DNA of 7,614 bases, taken from contig JAJFML010000058.1 of the NCBI GenBank assembly GCA_021772195.1, forward strand, positions 1-7,614, read 5' to 3'. This document shows, in pieces, positions 1 to 6,430 of the stretch. Made by a program: the position numbers and the translations under genes. The notes below the pieces were generated by a model. That model worked only from the letters and a program-made list of their open reading frames with translations. It was not told the DNA's origin and did no database searches. Numbering within the stretch: position 1 is the first letter of the stretch; every line of letters begins with the position of its first letter. This DNA comes from Chlamydiota bacterium (GTDB lineage: Bacteria; Chlamydiota; Chlamydiia; Chlamydiales; SM23-39).

Positions 1-1169
1 GCTTTGATAGTTTCGGTCGTTATAAATTTTCTAGCTAGGTGAAATGCTAGTCCGGAAGTTGATGTGAGAAGGCCAAGGAGAACGAAACCGAGAGCATAGA
101 TCTCCATATCGCCAAAAAAGCCGAGGATTTGTGGAACCACGCCAGCTCCAAAAAGAAAAGCAAATGGTGCTGTAATCGAGACCATCGAGGCATTTCTTTC
201 AGGTGAGGCTAGGCTTGATATAAAGTGGTGCACCATAGGAGTTAGGCAAATGGCAAGCGGTGCTTGGATACAAAAGATGATAAGAGCGGGGGCAGCGGGG
301 AGTGATCCCATAAAAAAGGTCATCAGTCCACAAAGAAAAAAGCCGATGGGTATCGCTTTTTTTAAGCCCACCCGGTCAGTAATAGCGCCGCTGATAAGCG
401 CTAAAAAGACTCCGATTGCTCTTGCTAAGACGAGAAAATTGTGAATTGTGCTCTCCTGAACTCCATAATTTTTAGAGAAATAGTGGGGTGCCATGTTGTA
501 GATGCCCACATTTAGGCCGTTAATAAGGCAAAGGAGAAAAACGGCAACCCAAAAAGAAGGGGTAAAGAGCAGTTCTCGAACATAACCTAGGGATACAGTC
601 TCTCCTTTAAAACGGCCAACTTTAAAAAAAAAGGGTTGCATAAGCCCAATAAAGGTCACAGATGACCCAATTAAAAAGAGAATTTTACTTAAAGATAAGG
701 TGGGATGAAGGATTTGAACGAGAAGTGGGGCGGTGAGAAAAGAGGAGCTTTGAGCCATGGCAAAGATTCCAAAGGCTTTTCCTAAATTATCTTTATCAAA
801 TAAGGAGGAGATGATGGCTACGGCAGACGGTAGGAAGAGCCCTCCTGCAAGACCAGTAATAAATAGTCCCGTACGAAAGAGGGTCAGAGAGGATGCCATT
901 GAAATTCCCATGAGGGCGCATCCTAAAAAAATAGTTGAGCATAATATGGTCTTTCTGTGCGAAATGATAGTTGAAATAAATTGAGAGGAAAAAAGTGAGA
1001 TTGCAAATCCAGAGGAGAGAGTGAGAAATAGACTGCCTGTATTGCCGGCGCTGAGGCCCATCTCCTCTGCAAGAAGGGGAGCCATCGGAGAGAAGATCAT
1101 TCTACCTAAAACATTTAGGAAGTATATGACGCAGACAAAGAAGAGCGCAAATAGATGAGATCGGTTCAT
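1..1169 (-). CDS. Major facilitator superfamily transporter (3' end outside window)
   Basis: This is a secondary transporter of the inner membrane; the substrate cannot be told from sequence. Reading the minus strand from the ATG at 1169-1167 gives 389 uninterrupted codons to the window edge, so only a short C-terminal tail should be missing (family members are about 400 residues). Hydrophobic stretches fit 12 helices in a 6+6 layout, with a central loop near residues 183-200 (charged, GRFKGE). The loop between helices 8 and 9 carries a good MFS motif A (SGAITDRVGLKK, 260-271). The equivalent loop between helices 2 and 3 (SQFISTIISHRK, 62-73) has lost the usual Gly and Asp. The segment FDKDNLGKAFGIFAMAQ (124-140) resembles the helix 4-5 region of this family. 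A purine-rich AAGGAAG lies 10 bases before the ATG, a long spacing. It is divergent from rplM. MFS membership is firm; a closer family is not assigned. Confidence 0.88.
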   Translation of the reverse strand, partial: MNRSHLFALFFVCVIYFLNVLGRMIFSPMAPLLAEEMGLSAGNTGSLFLTLSSGFAISLFSSQFISTIISHRKTILCSTIFLGCALMGISMASSLTLFRTGLFITGLAGGLFLPSAVAIISSLFDKDNLGKAFGIFAMAQSSSFLTAPLLVQILHPTLSLSKILFLIGSSVTFIGLMQPFFFKVGRFKGETVSLGYVRELLFTPSFWVAVFLLCLINGLNVGIYNMAPHYFSKNYGVQESTIHNFLVLARAIGVFLALISGAITDRVGLKKAIPIGFFLCGLMTFFMGSLPAAPALIIFCIQAPLAICLTPMVHHFISSLASPERNASMVSITAPFAFLFGAGVVPQILGFFGDMEIYALGFVLLGLLTSTSGLAFHLARKFITTETIK

Positions 1170-1328
1170 AAAAAAATTACTTCCTTAATGGAGATAGTGA
1201 AAAAATCATGGTTTTCAAATTTACCAAAATATTGCCAAAAATACAGCACTTAATCATCACCTCTTAGCTCTCCAACAAAACAAATTTTTGATTTTTCCCA
1301 CAATATTTATTTAGACTCTGAAAATTCT
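1170..1328. other. AT-rich divergent intergenic region
   Basis: This non-coding stretch separates the minus-strand transporter from the ribosomal protein genes. It is very AT-rich, with many A and T runs. I see no tRNA, no open frame worth calling and no strong hairpin. The promoter of the transporter should be here, but no convincing -35/-10 pair was found on the minus strand. Confidence 0.6.
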
Positions 1329-1356
1329 TTGAAAAAAACTCTAAATGAAATATGAT
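1329..1356 (+). promoter_or_regulatory. Sigma70-type promoter of rplM-rpsI
   Basis: TTGAAA at 1329-1334 (5 of 6 to the -35 consensus TTGACA) and TATGAT at 1351-1356 (5 of 6 to TATAAT) are separated by 16 bases. Transcription would start near 1363. This puts the ATG at 1345 upstream of the transcript, so that codon cannot start L13 from this promoter. The remaining leader to the ATG at 1393 is about 30 bases, too short for a structured regulatory leader. Promoter activity is inferred from sequence only. Confidence 0.65.
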
Positions 1357-1392
1357 AGTGGATCAATTTATTTAGCAGTGGACTTTTTCGAA

Positions 1393-1842
1393 ATGATGAA
1401 CTTCAAACATAAGACAAAATTTGTATCAAAACAAGATGCTGAGAAAGCTCGTAAGCATTTTCTCGTTGATGCATCAGGTAAAACTCTAGGCAGACTTGCA
1501 TCAGAAATTGCGAATATCCTAAGAGGAAAACATAAAACGGATTTTACTCCCAATATCGACACAGGTGATGGCGTAGTCGTGATCAATGTCGAAAAATTAG
1601 TTGTCACTGGCAACAAAGAGGCTCAAAAATCTTATTTCCGTTATACCGGCTATATCGGTGGTCTCCGTGAGACTCCTTACCGCGTTATGAAGGATAAAAA
1701 CCCTGAGTATATCTTAACACATGCCGTTAAAGGAATGCTTCCAAAGACAAAGCTAGGGCGTGCTCAATTTAAAAAATTACATCTATTCCGCGGTGAAAAT
1801 CACAATATGAAGGCTCAAAAGCCGATCGCGGTAAATACATAA
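1393..1842 (+). CDS. rplM: 50S ribosomal protein L13
   Basis: L13 is an early-assembling protein of the large ribosomal subunit that binds 23S rRNA. Recognisable family segments occur in order: FLVDASGKTLGRLASE near the N-terminus, LRGKHKTDFTPNIDTGD, then VVTGNK, YTGYIGG and KGMLPKTKLGR in the C-terminal half. The product from this start is 149 residues, close to the usual 140-150. The frame is open back to an ATG at 1345, but the extra residues (MKYDSGSIYLAVDFFE) do not resemble L13 and overlap the -10 element at 1351-1356, so I start at the ATG at 1393. The next codon, at 1396, is also ATG and equally possible. The ribosome binding site is weak (AGTGGA, 1377-1382). rpsI follows after 13 bases, the widespread bacterial rplM-rpsI pair. 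Confidence 0.95.
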   Translation: MMNFKHKTKFVSKQDAEKARKHFLVDASGKTLGRLASEIANILRGKHKTDFTPNIDTGDGVVVINVEKLVVTGNKEAQKSYFRYTGYIGGLRETPYRVMKDKNPEYILTHAVKGMLPKTKLGRAQFKKLHLFRGENHNMKAQKPIAVNT

Positions 1843-1855
1843 GAAGGACTAGATA

Positions 1856-2266
1856 ATGGCTAAAGAGAAAAAAGCTGAAATTAGAGAATTTATTGGTGTC
1901 GGAAGAAGGAAAACGGCTGTTGCTTCTGTTCGTCTTAGACCGGGAACTGGAAAATGCGACGTTAATGGTAAAAAGATGGAAGAGTATTTTCCTCTTGAAA
2001 CACAAAGATCTACCGTACTTTCTCCCCTAAAAAAGCTTCAATTTGATGGTAAGTACGATCTTATTGTTCGTGCTAAAGGTGGCGGAAACGAAGCTCAAGC
2101 AATCGCTACTAGACTAGGTATTTCAAGAGCGCTTGTAGATCAAAACGAAGATCTTCGCTCTAGTCTAAAAGATTGGGGATATCTAACTCGCGATCCTCGT
2201 AAGAAAGAACGTAAAAAATACGGTCTTGCGGGTGCGAGAAAACGCTTCCAATTCTCAAAACGTTAA
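1856..2266 (+). CDS. rpsI: 30S ribosomal protein S9
   Basis: S9 is a small-subunit head protein whose C-terminal tail reaches the P-site tRNA. The 136-residue product has the family hallmarks: [18 protein letters not shown] near residues 13-30, a Gly-rich KGGG followed by [15 protein letters not shown], then [15 protein letters not shown], and the invariant ending QFSKR, whose last Arg is the tRNA-contacting residue. The N-terminus carries about ten extra charged residues compared with E. coli S9, common in other phyla. Its start is supported by a good Shine-Dalgarno, AAGAAGGA at 1841-1848, seven bases before the ATG and overlapping the rplM stop. It is co-transcribed with rplM and followed 13 bases later by a strong hairpin terminator. 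Confidence 0.97.
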   Translation: MAKEKKAEIREFIGVGRRKTAVASVRLRPGTGKCDVNGKKMEEYFPLETQRSTVLSPLKKLQFDGKYDLIVRAKGGGNEAQAIATRLGISRALVDQNEDLRSSLKDWGYLTRDPRKKERKKYGLAGARKRFQFSKR

Positions 2267-2279
2267 TCTTTATTATACG

Positions 2280-2307
2280 GGCCTGGAGATTATCCAGGCC
2301 TTTTTTT
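2280..2307 (+). terminator. Rho-independent terminator of rplM-rpsI
   Basis: GGCCTGGA (2280-2287) and TCCAGGCC (2293-2300) form a perfect 8-bp stem with a 5-base loop (GATTA), followed directly by seven T residues (2301-2307). It lies 13 bases after the rpsI stop. The stop codon of the convergent barrel gene (2308-2306) sits at the end of the T tract. On the minus strand the stem is not followed by a T run, so it should act mainly on the plus strand, although the hairpin may also define the 3' end of the opposing transcript. Confidence 0.93.
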
Positions 2308-3310
2308 AAAACTGATAGCTTAATTTAATTCTTCCTCGAAAGATCTGCCTGCTGTAACCATTATAGCTGATTTTCTTAAAGGTATGGATCGGACGGCTGA
2401 CTTCTGAGCCGTTTTTTGCAACCTGAACTCCTCTTTTTCTTGCAGTTACTTTGTCAGATCCTCGGTTTGCCCTCATATACTCATAGTCAAACAGGAAGTT
2501 AAGTGCTAGATCTTCAGGAAGGCCGATGATGCTTTCAAAGTGAAAAATATGTGCCCAGCTGGTTCTATTTTCGCTCAAAGAGTTGGTGTATTGTCTAAAG
2601 GTTGTTGTCATATTAGGCATATCTTCAACTAAAGTTTCAATGAAATATTTACTACTTGTATCCATCCATCCAAAACGAAAATCATAGCCTAAATTTAGAA
2701 GAATCCTAGAAAAGGGTGTAGGCTCAAAAGAAATCTTCACACCTACTTCTGGCAAAAGAAAGGTAGTTCTTATAGTTTTTTTGGGATAAAACATCCCCGA
2801 GATAATAGATGAATTATTTGTGTCGAAAAATGTATGAGGTGTGACATCTCTTCTTTTAAGTTCTTGATCTTCATAGAAAAGACCTACTTCAGGCACAAAA
2901 GTAAGCGGCCCCCACCGTAATGGATAACCGAGTTTTGCTTCTAAATCGTAGAAATGACCTCGAAGCTTGTGAAAAATCTCTCCTTCAAAATCTTGAACTA
3001 TTGATCCTGTGCTATTTTGCGCTCTGACAGTCATTTTTGTTTTAGTATCATTGGAATTCGGGAGTCCATATAGAAAAGAAAAAGAGAGGTAGGGAGATCT
3101 TTGACGAAAATATTCTGCGCTAAGACCGAAAATGGGAATATTTTGATCACTTAACTTTTCTTGAATAAACCTTCTCGTGGGAAAAGACTTATCTTTGAAG
3201 CTAAAACTTGTACTATCATGCTGGTAGCCTGCAAACGCAGAAATGAAAAGAGGCTTAAAGTCATACCCTATAAGAAAAATGGGAAAGAGTAAAAATATCC
3301 ACGTACGCAT
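2306..3310 (-). CDS. Predicted outer-membrane beta-barrel protein, family not recognised
   Basis: I do not recognise the family. The 334-residue product has a short hydrophobic N-terminus after an Arg (MRTWIFLLFPIFLIG), as in a Sec signal peptide, though the cleavage site is unclear. The rest alternates polar and hydrophobic or aromatic residues in many short strands, for example SPYLSFSFLYGL (72-83), HFYDLEAKLGY, LTFVPEVGLFYED, SRILLNLGYDFRFGW and LALNFLFDYEYM. It ends in GRIKLSYQF: the C-terminal Phe with alternating hydrophobics is the usual outer-membrane assembly signal read by the BAM complex. There is no cysteine anywhere, unlike the Cys-rich outer-membrane proteins of Chlamydiaceae. 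Two polar stretches (NSLSENRTS near 242-250 and RANRGSDKVTARKRG) look like surface loops. No Shine-Dalgarno precedes the ATG at 3310. It is monocistronic and convergent with rpsI. A porin or adhesin role is possible but unproven. Confidence 0.8.
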   Translation of the reverse strand: MRTWIFLLFPIFLIGYDFKPLFISAFAGYQHDSTSFSFKDKSFPTRRFIQEKLSDQNIPIFGLSAEYFRQRSPYLSFSFLYGLPNSNDTKTKMTVRAQNSTGSIVQDFEGEIFHKLRGHFYDLEAKLGYPLRWGPLTFVPEVGLFYEDQELKRRDVTPHTFFDTNNSSIISGMFYPKKTIRTTFLLPEVGVKISFEPTPFSRILLNLGYDFRFGWMDTSSKYFIETLVEDMPNMTTTFRQYTNSLSENRTSWAHIFHFESIIGLPEDLALNFLFDYEYMRANRGSDKVTARKRGVQVAKNGSEVSRPIHTFKKISYNGYSRQIFRGRIKLSYQF

Positions 3311-3381
3311 TTACATATATATAATAGAATTCTTTTAAAAAATTAAGCTCTTTATTATATCCCATTAAAAAGGGAGAAATT
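3311..3381. promoter_or_regulatory. Divergent promoter region of barrel gene and thioesterase
   Basis: This 71-base AT-rich gap separates two divergent genes and must hold both promoters unless they lie in coding sequence. Perfect TATAAT -10 candidates occur on the plus strand at 3320-3325 and on the minus strand at 3359-3354, but neither has a good -35 at 16-18 bases. In such AT-rich DNA these matches could be chance. AGGGAGA (3371-3377) is the ribosome binding site of the thioesterase. Confidence 0.35.
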
Positions 3382-3849
3382 ATGCAAGCTAAGTCCGCAA
3401 GCCTATCTGCAATCGAAGATCAAGTAGTGGAGGTATTTCCGAACGACCTCAATGCTCACGGCACCTTATATGGCGGCAAAGTCTTAGAAATTGTTGATTC
3501 TCTGGCAGCAATTGTTGCAAAGAGGCATTCAAATACTGTTTGTGTGACTCTGGGCATCGATTCGGTGCGTTTTTTAAACCCTGCCAGGAGAGGAGATATC
3601 CTAGTTTGCATGGCATCGGTCAATAAAGCGTGGCGGACATCGATGGAAATCGGTGTCAAAGTAATCGCAGAAGATTTTCGCTCTCTTGAACAAAAAGATA
3701 TCCTTTCTGCATTTTTTACTTTTGTAGCTGTGGATGATAACCACAATCCGGTAGAAATTCCATCTCTTCTTCCTGAATCAGAAGATCAGAAAAGGCGCTT
3801 CAACCAAGCAGAGATCAGACGTTCTATAAGATTGAAATCTCGCACCTAA
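3382..3849 (+). CDS. Acyl-CoA thioesterase, hotdog fold (YciA/BACH type)
   Basis: The enzyme hydrolyses acyl-CoA to free fatty acid and CoA in the cytoplasm; chain-length preference cannot be read from sequence. The 155-residue product carries the hotdog signature NAHGTLYGGKVLEIVDSLA (24-42), with the Gly-Gly of the central helix and Asp39 at the position of the catalytic Asp of YciA. It continues with CVTLGIDSVRFLNPARRGDIL (a conserved beta-strand and substrate-loop region) and AFFTFVAVDDNHNPVEIP, the last core strand. A basic C-terminal tail (QKRRFNQAEIRRSIRLKSR) extends past the E. coli YciA end, as in many single-domain relatives. The start has a Shine-Dalgarno (AGGGAGA, 3371-3377) about five bases upstream. 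The gene stands alone and its TAA overlaps the TAG of the convergent peptidase gene. Assignment to the family is firm; physiological substrate unknown. Confidence 0.9.
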   Translation: MQAKSASLSAIEDQVVEVFPNDLNAHGTLYGGKVLEIVDSLAAIVAKRHSNTVCVTLGIDSVRFLNPARRGDILVCMASVNKAWRTSMEIGVKVIAEDFRSLEQKDILSAFFTFVAVDDNHNPVEIPSLLPESEDQKRRFNQAEIRRSIRLKSRT

Positions 3850-5351
3850 TGTAAGTATTTTCTTCTTAGATATTTTACGAAAGCCTCTTCAGTAAGGGAT
3901 TTTCCCGTTACTTCGATAGCAAGATCCTCAGGCATAAAAAACCTACCTTTTGAATGGATATTTTCTCGTAGCCACTCTTTAATAAAGCTAATCTCGCCGG
4001 ATCTTAGGCGCGCTTCATAGTCTGAGTTTTCTTTTTCAAAGGTTTCAAAAAAGTGAGATGCGTAGAGATTACCAAGCGCGTAGGTGGGAAAGTAGCCCAG
4101 CTCACCCATTGACCAGTGAATGTCTTGCATGCAACCGAGAGCATCTGTTGGCGGTGTAATACCGAGAAGCTCTTCTGACTTCTGATTCCAAGCATCTGGC
4201 AGATCTTTTACTTCAAGACTCTCATCTAAAAGAGCAAGTTCGAGCTCAAATCGCAAAATAATATGCAGACAGTAGGTTATCTCATCGGCCTCAACTCTAA
4301 TGAGGCTGGGTTTTACTTCATGGATCGCTTTGTAGAACTTATCCAAAGAGATCGATTTAAAATGTGAGAAGTGTTTTTGAAGGGAGGGATAGAAGTGCTC
4401 CCAGAAGGGATAGCTTCTTCCAACTCTCGTCTCCCACCACCTTGATTGGCTCTCATGAATGCCAAGAGAGACCGATTCTGAGAGGGGAGATCCATAATAT
4501 TCTAGATCAAGCCCCATCTCGTAGAAAGCGTGGCCGCACTCGTGAAGAATGGAGAGAATATTGCTGAGAAGGTTGTCTTCATGGATGCGAGTAGTGATTC
4601 TTGAATCGTGGGGATGCATACTGGTTGAAAAAGGGTGGGTGGACTCATCTAATCGTGAATAGTTAGGGTTGAGATCTAGAATTTTGAGAAGATCATTACC
4701 CAGAGCTAGCTGCTTTGTTTTTGGAAAGGTAGCTTGTAAAACTGATGTATCTACCGGACCTTTTTTTTGAATCTCCTCTAAAATAGAGATTAGACTCTTT
4801 TTGAGTTTTGAAAAGAGAGAAGTCAGTTTTTCTGTCGTCATACCCGGCTCAAAAATATTGATTAGGGCATCGTAGGGATGATCCTTATAGCCTAAGATTT
4901 TTGCCTTTTTGCGTACAAGTTTTATAAGGCCATCTAGGTGAGGCTCAAAAGATTTAAAATCGTTATTTGCACGCGCTTTAGTCCAAGCATCTACAGATTT
5001 TGAGGAGGCCTTTGAAAAGGTATGAACGAAGTGAGAAGGTATTTTGACGGCTTCAATATAGTCTTTTCGCCACTCCCGAAGGGCTGCCATTTGAGCGATA
5101 TTAAGCCCAGGCTTGGTCTTCCCTGTTTTTAGATCGATTAGTTTTGAGAGCTGATTTTTAAAGTGGGCACTCGTCTTCTTTTTATGAATATGCTGTGCAA
5201 GGTGTGCCATCTGCCAGCTTCTAACATCGATAGCGCCTATTGGCATGTAGGTCTCTTGGTCCCAGCCTAAGAGGTTAAATATCGACTGAAAAGCTGTGAT
5301 ATCTTCTGATTTTTTAAGAAGAGACTGAAATTCTTTTTGAACATCCTTCAT
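3846..5351 (-). CDS. Metallocarboxypeptidase, peptidase family M32 (Taq/Pfu type)
   Basis: This is a cytoplasmic zinc or cobalt carboxypeptidase that removes C-terminal residues from peptides, probably in peptide turnover. From the ATG at 5351 the product has 501 residues, the family's normal length of about 500. The M32 motifs are all visible (numbers from this start): HPF (239-241), DSRIT (249-253), the metal site HECGH (270-274), HESQSRWWE (299-307) with the third ligand Glu300 thirty residues after the first His, IRVEAD (351-356) and GCMQDIHW (406-413). The frame is also open to a TTG at 5369, which would add six residues; neither start has a well-placed Shine-Dalgarno, and I prefer the ATG. 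The gene follows lptG by 23 bases (5 from the TTG) with no terminator, so it is probably the last gene of the lptF-lptG operon. Its 3' end overlaps the thioesterase stop. Confidence 0.94.
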   Translation of the reverse strand: MKDVQKEFQSLLKKSEDITAFQSIFNLLGWDQETYMPIGAIDVRSWQMAHLAQHIHKKKTSAHFKNQLSKLIDLKTGKTKPGLNIAQMAALREWRKDYIEAVKIPSHFVHTFSKASSKSVDAWTKARANNDFKSFEPHLDGLIKLVRKKAKILGYKDHPYDALINIFEPGMTTEKLTSLFSKLKKSLISILEEIQKKGPVDTSVLQATFPKTKQLALGNDLLKILDLNPNYSRLDESTHPFSTSMHPHDSRITTRIHEDNLLSNILSILHECGHAFYEMGLDLEYYGSPLSESVSLGIHESQSRWWETRVGRSYPFWEHFYPSLQKHFSHFKSISLDKFYKAIHEVKPSLIRVEADEITYCLHIILRFELELALLDESLEVKDLPDAWNQKSEELLGITPPTDALGCMQDIHWSMGELGYFPTYALGNLYASHFFETFEKENSDYEARLRSGEISFIKEWLRENIHSKGRFFMPEDLAIEVTGKSLTEEAFVKYLRRKYLH

Positions 5352-5374
5352 TCTTCTGACAATAGTCAATATGG

Positions 5375-6430
5375 CTAATTATTATGAATAAATTTTCTTC
5401 CAAAAAAAATGGAGAGGGTGAGAAAGGGCAGCCAAATAGCAAGAGAGGGAAGTAGGACCTGGTTTTCACCTAGAATTGTAAGAGAGTGAATTATGGTGAA
5501 AAAAGTGAGAAATGAACCGATTGAGATGAGCGTGAGAAGAAAAATTCTAGGTTTTCTCGTATAATTTAGAAGGAGAGGTGGAAGTGCAAGAAGAATGAGG
5601 AATGAGATGAGGGGCATCGCAAGCTTTGAGTGGAGATGTGTAAGTAGAATCGCTCTTTCACTTTTTGTTGAAAAGCTCTTAGCTTCTCTTATTAGCTGAC
5701 TAATTGTCCTATTTTCGTAAGGAATAAAGGGTTTTCGTTGTATTGAAGTAGGCTTATCCATCTCATGAAAGAGATGTCTTTCGTGGGACTCAATTTTTTT
5801 AAAACCGTCACCATCTCGTTTCAGGTGGTGAGCAAAAAAACCTTCCATCGGTTTTTTGATCTGGAGCTTCTTCATGTGCCAAATATCATGAGGTGAAAGG
5901 ATCCAAAAAACATCCTTCAGCACATCTCCCTCTTTTTCTTGATAGATGAGAGTCGTTCCATCTTTTAGTGAGAGAGTGTGGATTTTTGTATCTTTTTCAA
6001 GCTTGGCATATTTATTAGAATAGCTGGCTCTAAAGCCATCAATATATTCAATGGATTTAGGAAGTAAGAGCTGTGTGTTGAAGTAGTTGCTAGTGGCAAT
6101 TAAGAATGCAGCTGTAGCAAATGGCATCATAAGTCTTTTTTTAGAAATGCCAGCTACAAGTAATGGTGTGATTTCACCATGGAGCTGTTTAGAGGAGAGG
6201 ATTCGAATCATTGCAAGCATAAGCGTGAAGGGAAGAAAGAGCTCCAAGTAACGAATAAAATGGTGAACATAGTAGATAGTGAGATCTAATACTGGAGGGG
6301 AGTATTTTTTATAAAACCTTAGGCTAAATGTTGAAAAATCAATGAGCACATAGAGGAAAAATATCGCTATGAGGAAAAAGGCCATATTTTTTGCGATCTC
6401 TTTTGAGAAATGCTTTATCCAAATTTTCAT
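5375..6430 (-). CDS. lptG: LptG-type LPS export ABC transporter permease (YjgQ family)
   Basis: This is one of two inner-membrane permeases of the LptB2FG machine, which extracts lipopolysaccharide and feeds it to the LptC-LptA bridge. The 351-residue protein has the family layout: helix 1 (about 15-33), helix 2 (about 57-78), a cytoplasmic coupling segment LSSKQLHGEITPLLVAGIS (78-96), helix 3 (about 100-120), a periplasmic beta-rich domain (about 122-260), the conserved HSKLAMPLISFLILLALP (267-284) starting helix 4, and two more helices to the C-terminus. It starts at an ATG sharing four bases (ATGA) with the lptF stop, and AAGGGGA (6442-6436), inside the lptF end, is a well-spaced ribosome binding site. 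Assigning LptG rather than LptF rests on gene order and sequence character, not on a decisive residue. Chlamydial members are divergent from E. coli. Confidence 0.85.
   Translation of the reverse strand: MKIWIKHFSKEIAKNMAFFLIAIFFLYVLIDFSTFSLRFYKKYSPPVLDLTIYYVHHFIRYLELFLPFTLMLAMIRILSSKQLHGEITPLLVAGISKKRLMMPFATAAFLIATSNYFNTQLLLPKSIEYIDGFRASYSNKYAKLEKDTKIHTLSLKDGTTLIYQEKEGDVLKDVFWILSPHDIWHMKKLQIKKPMEGFFAHHLKRDGDGFKKIESHERHLFHEMDKPTSIQRKPFIPYENRTISQLIREAKSFSTKSERAILLTHLHSKLAMPLISFLILLALPPLLLNYTRKPRIFLLTLISIGSFLTFFTIIHSLTILGENQVLLPSLAIWLPFLTLSIFFGRKFIHNN

Noticed and set aside
250..984. Plus-strand open frames of 64 and 75 codons (250-444 and 757-984)
   Set aside because: They lie antisense inside the continuous MFS frame, which has 389 uninterrupted codons and clear membrane helices. 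The plus-strand products show no family features.
1345..1392. ATG at 1345 as the start of L13
   Set aside because: It overlaps the -10 element at 1351-1356 and the added residues do not resemble the L13 N-terminus.
1363..1392. Structured autoregulatory leader upstream of rplM
   Set aside because: The predicted leader is only about 30 bases and shows no stable hairpin.
3850..3880. Hairpin GTAA...TTAC as terminator of the thioesterase gene
   Set aside because: Pairing is short and AU-only with mismatches, and no T tract follows.
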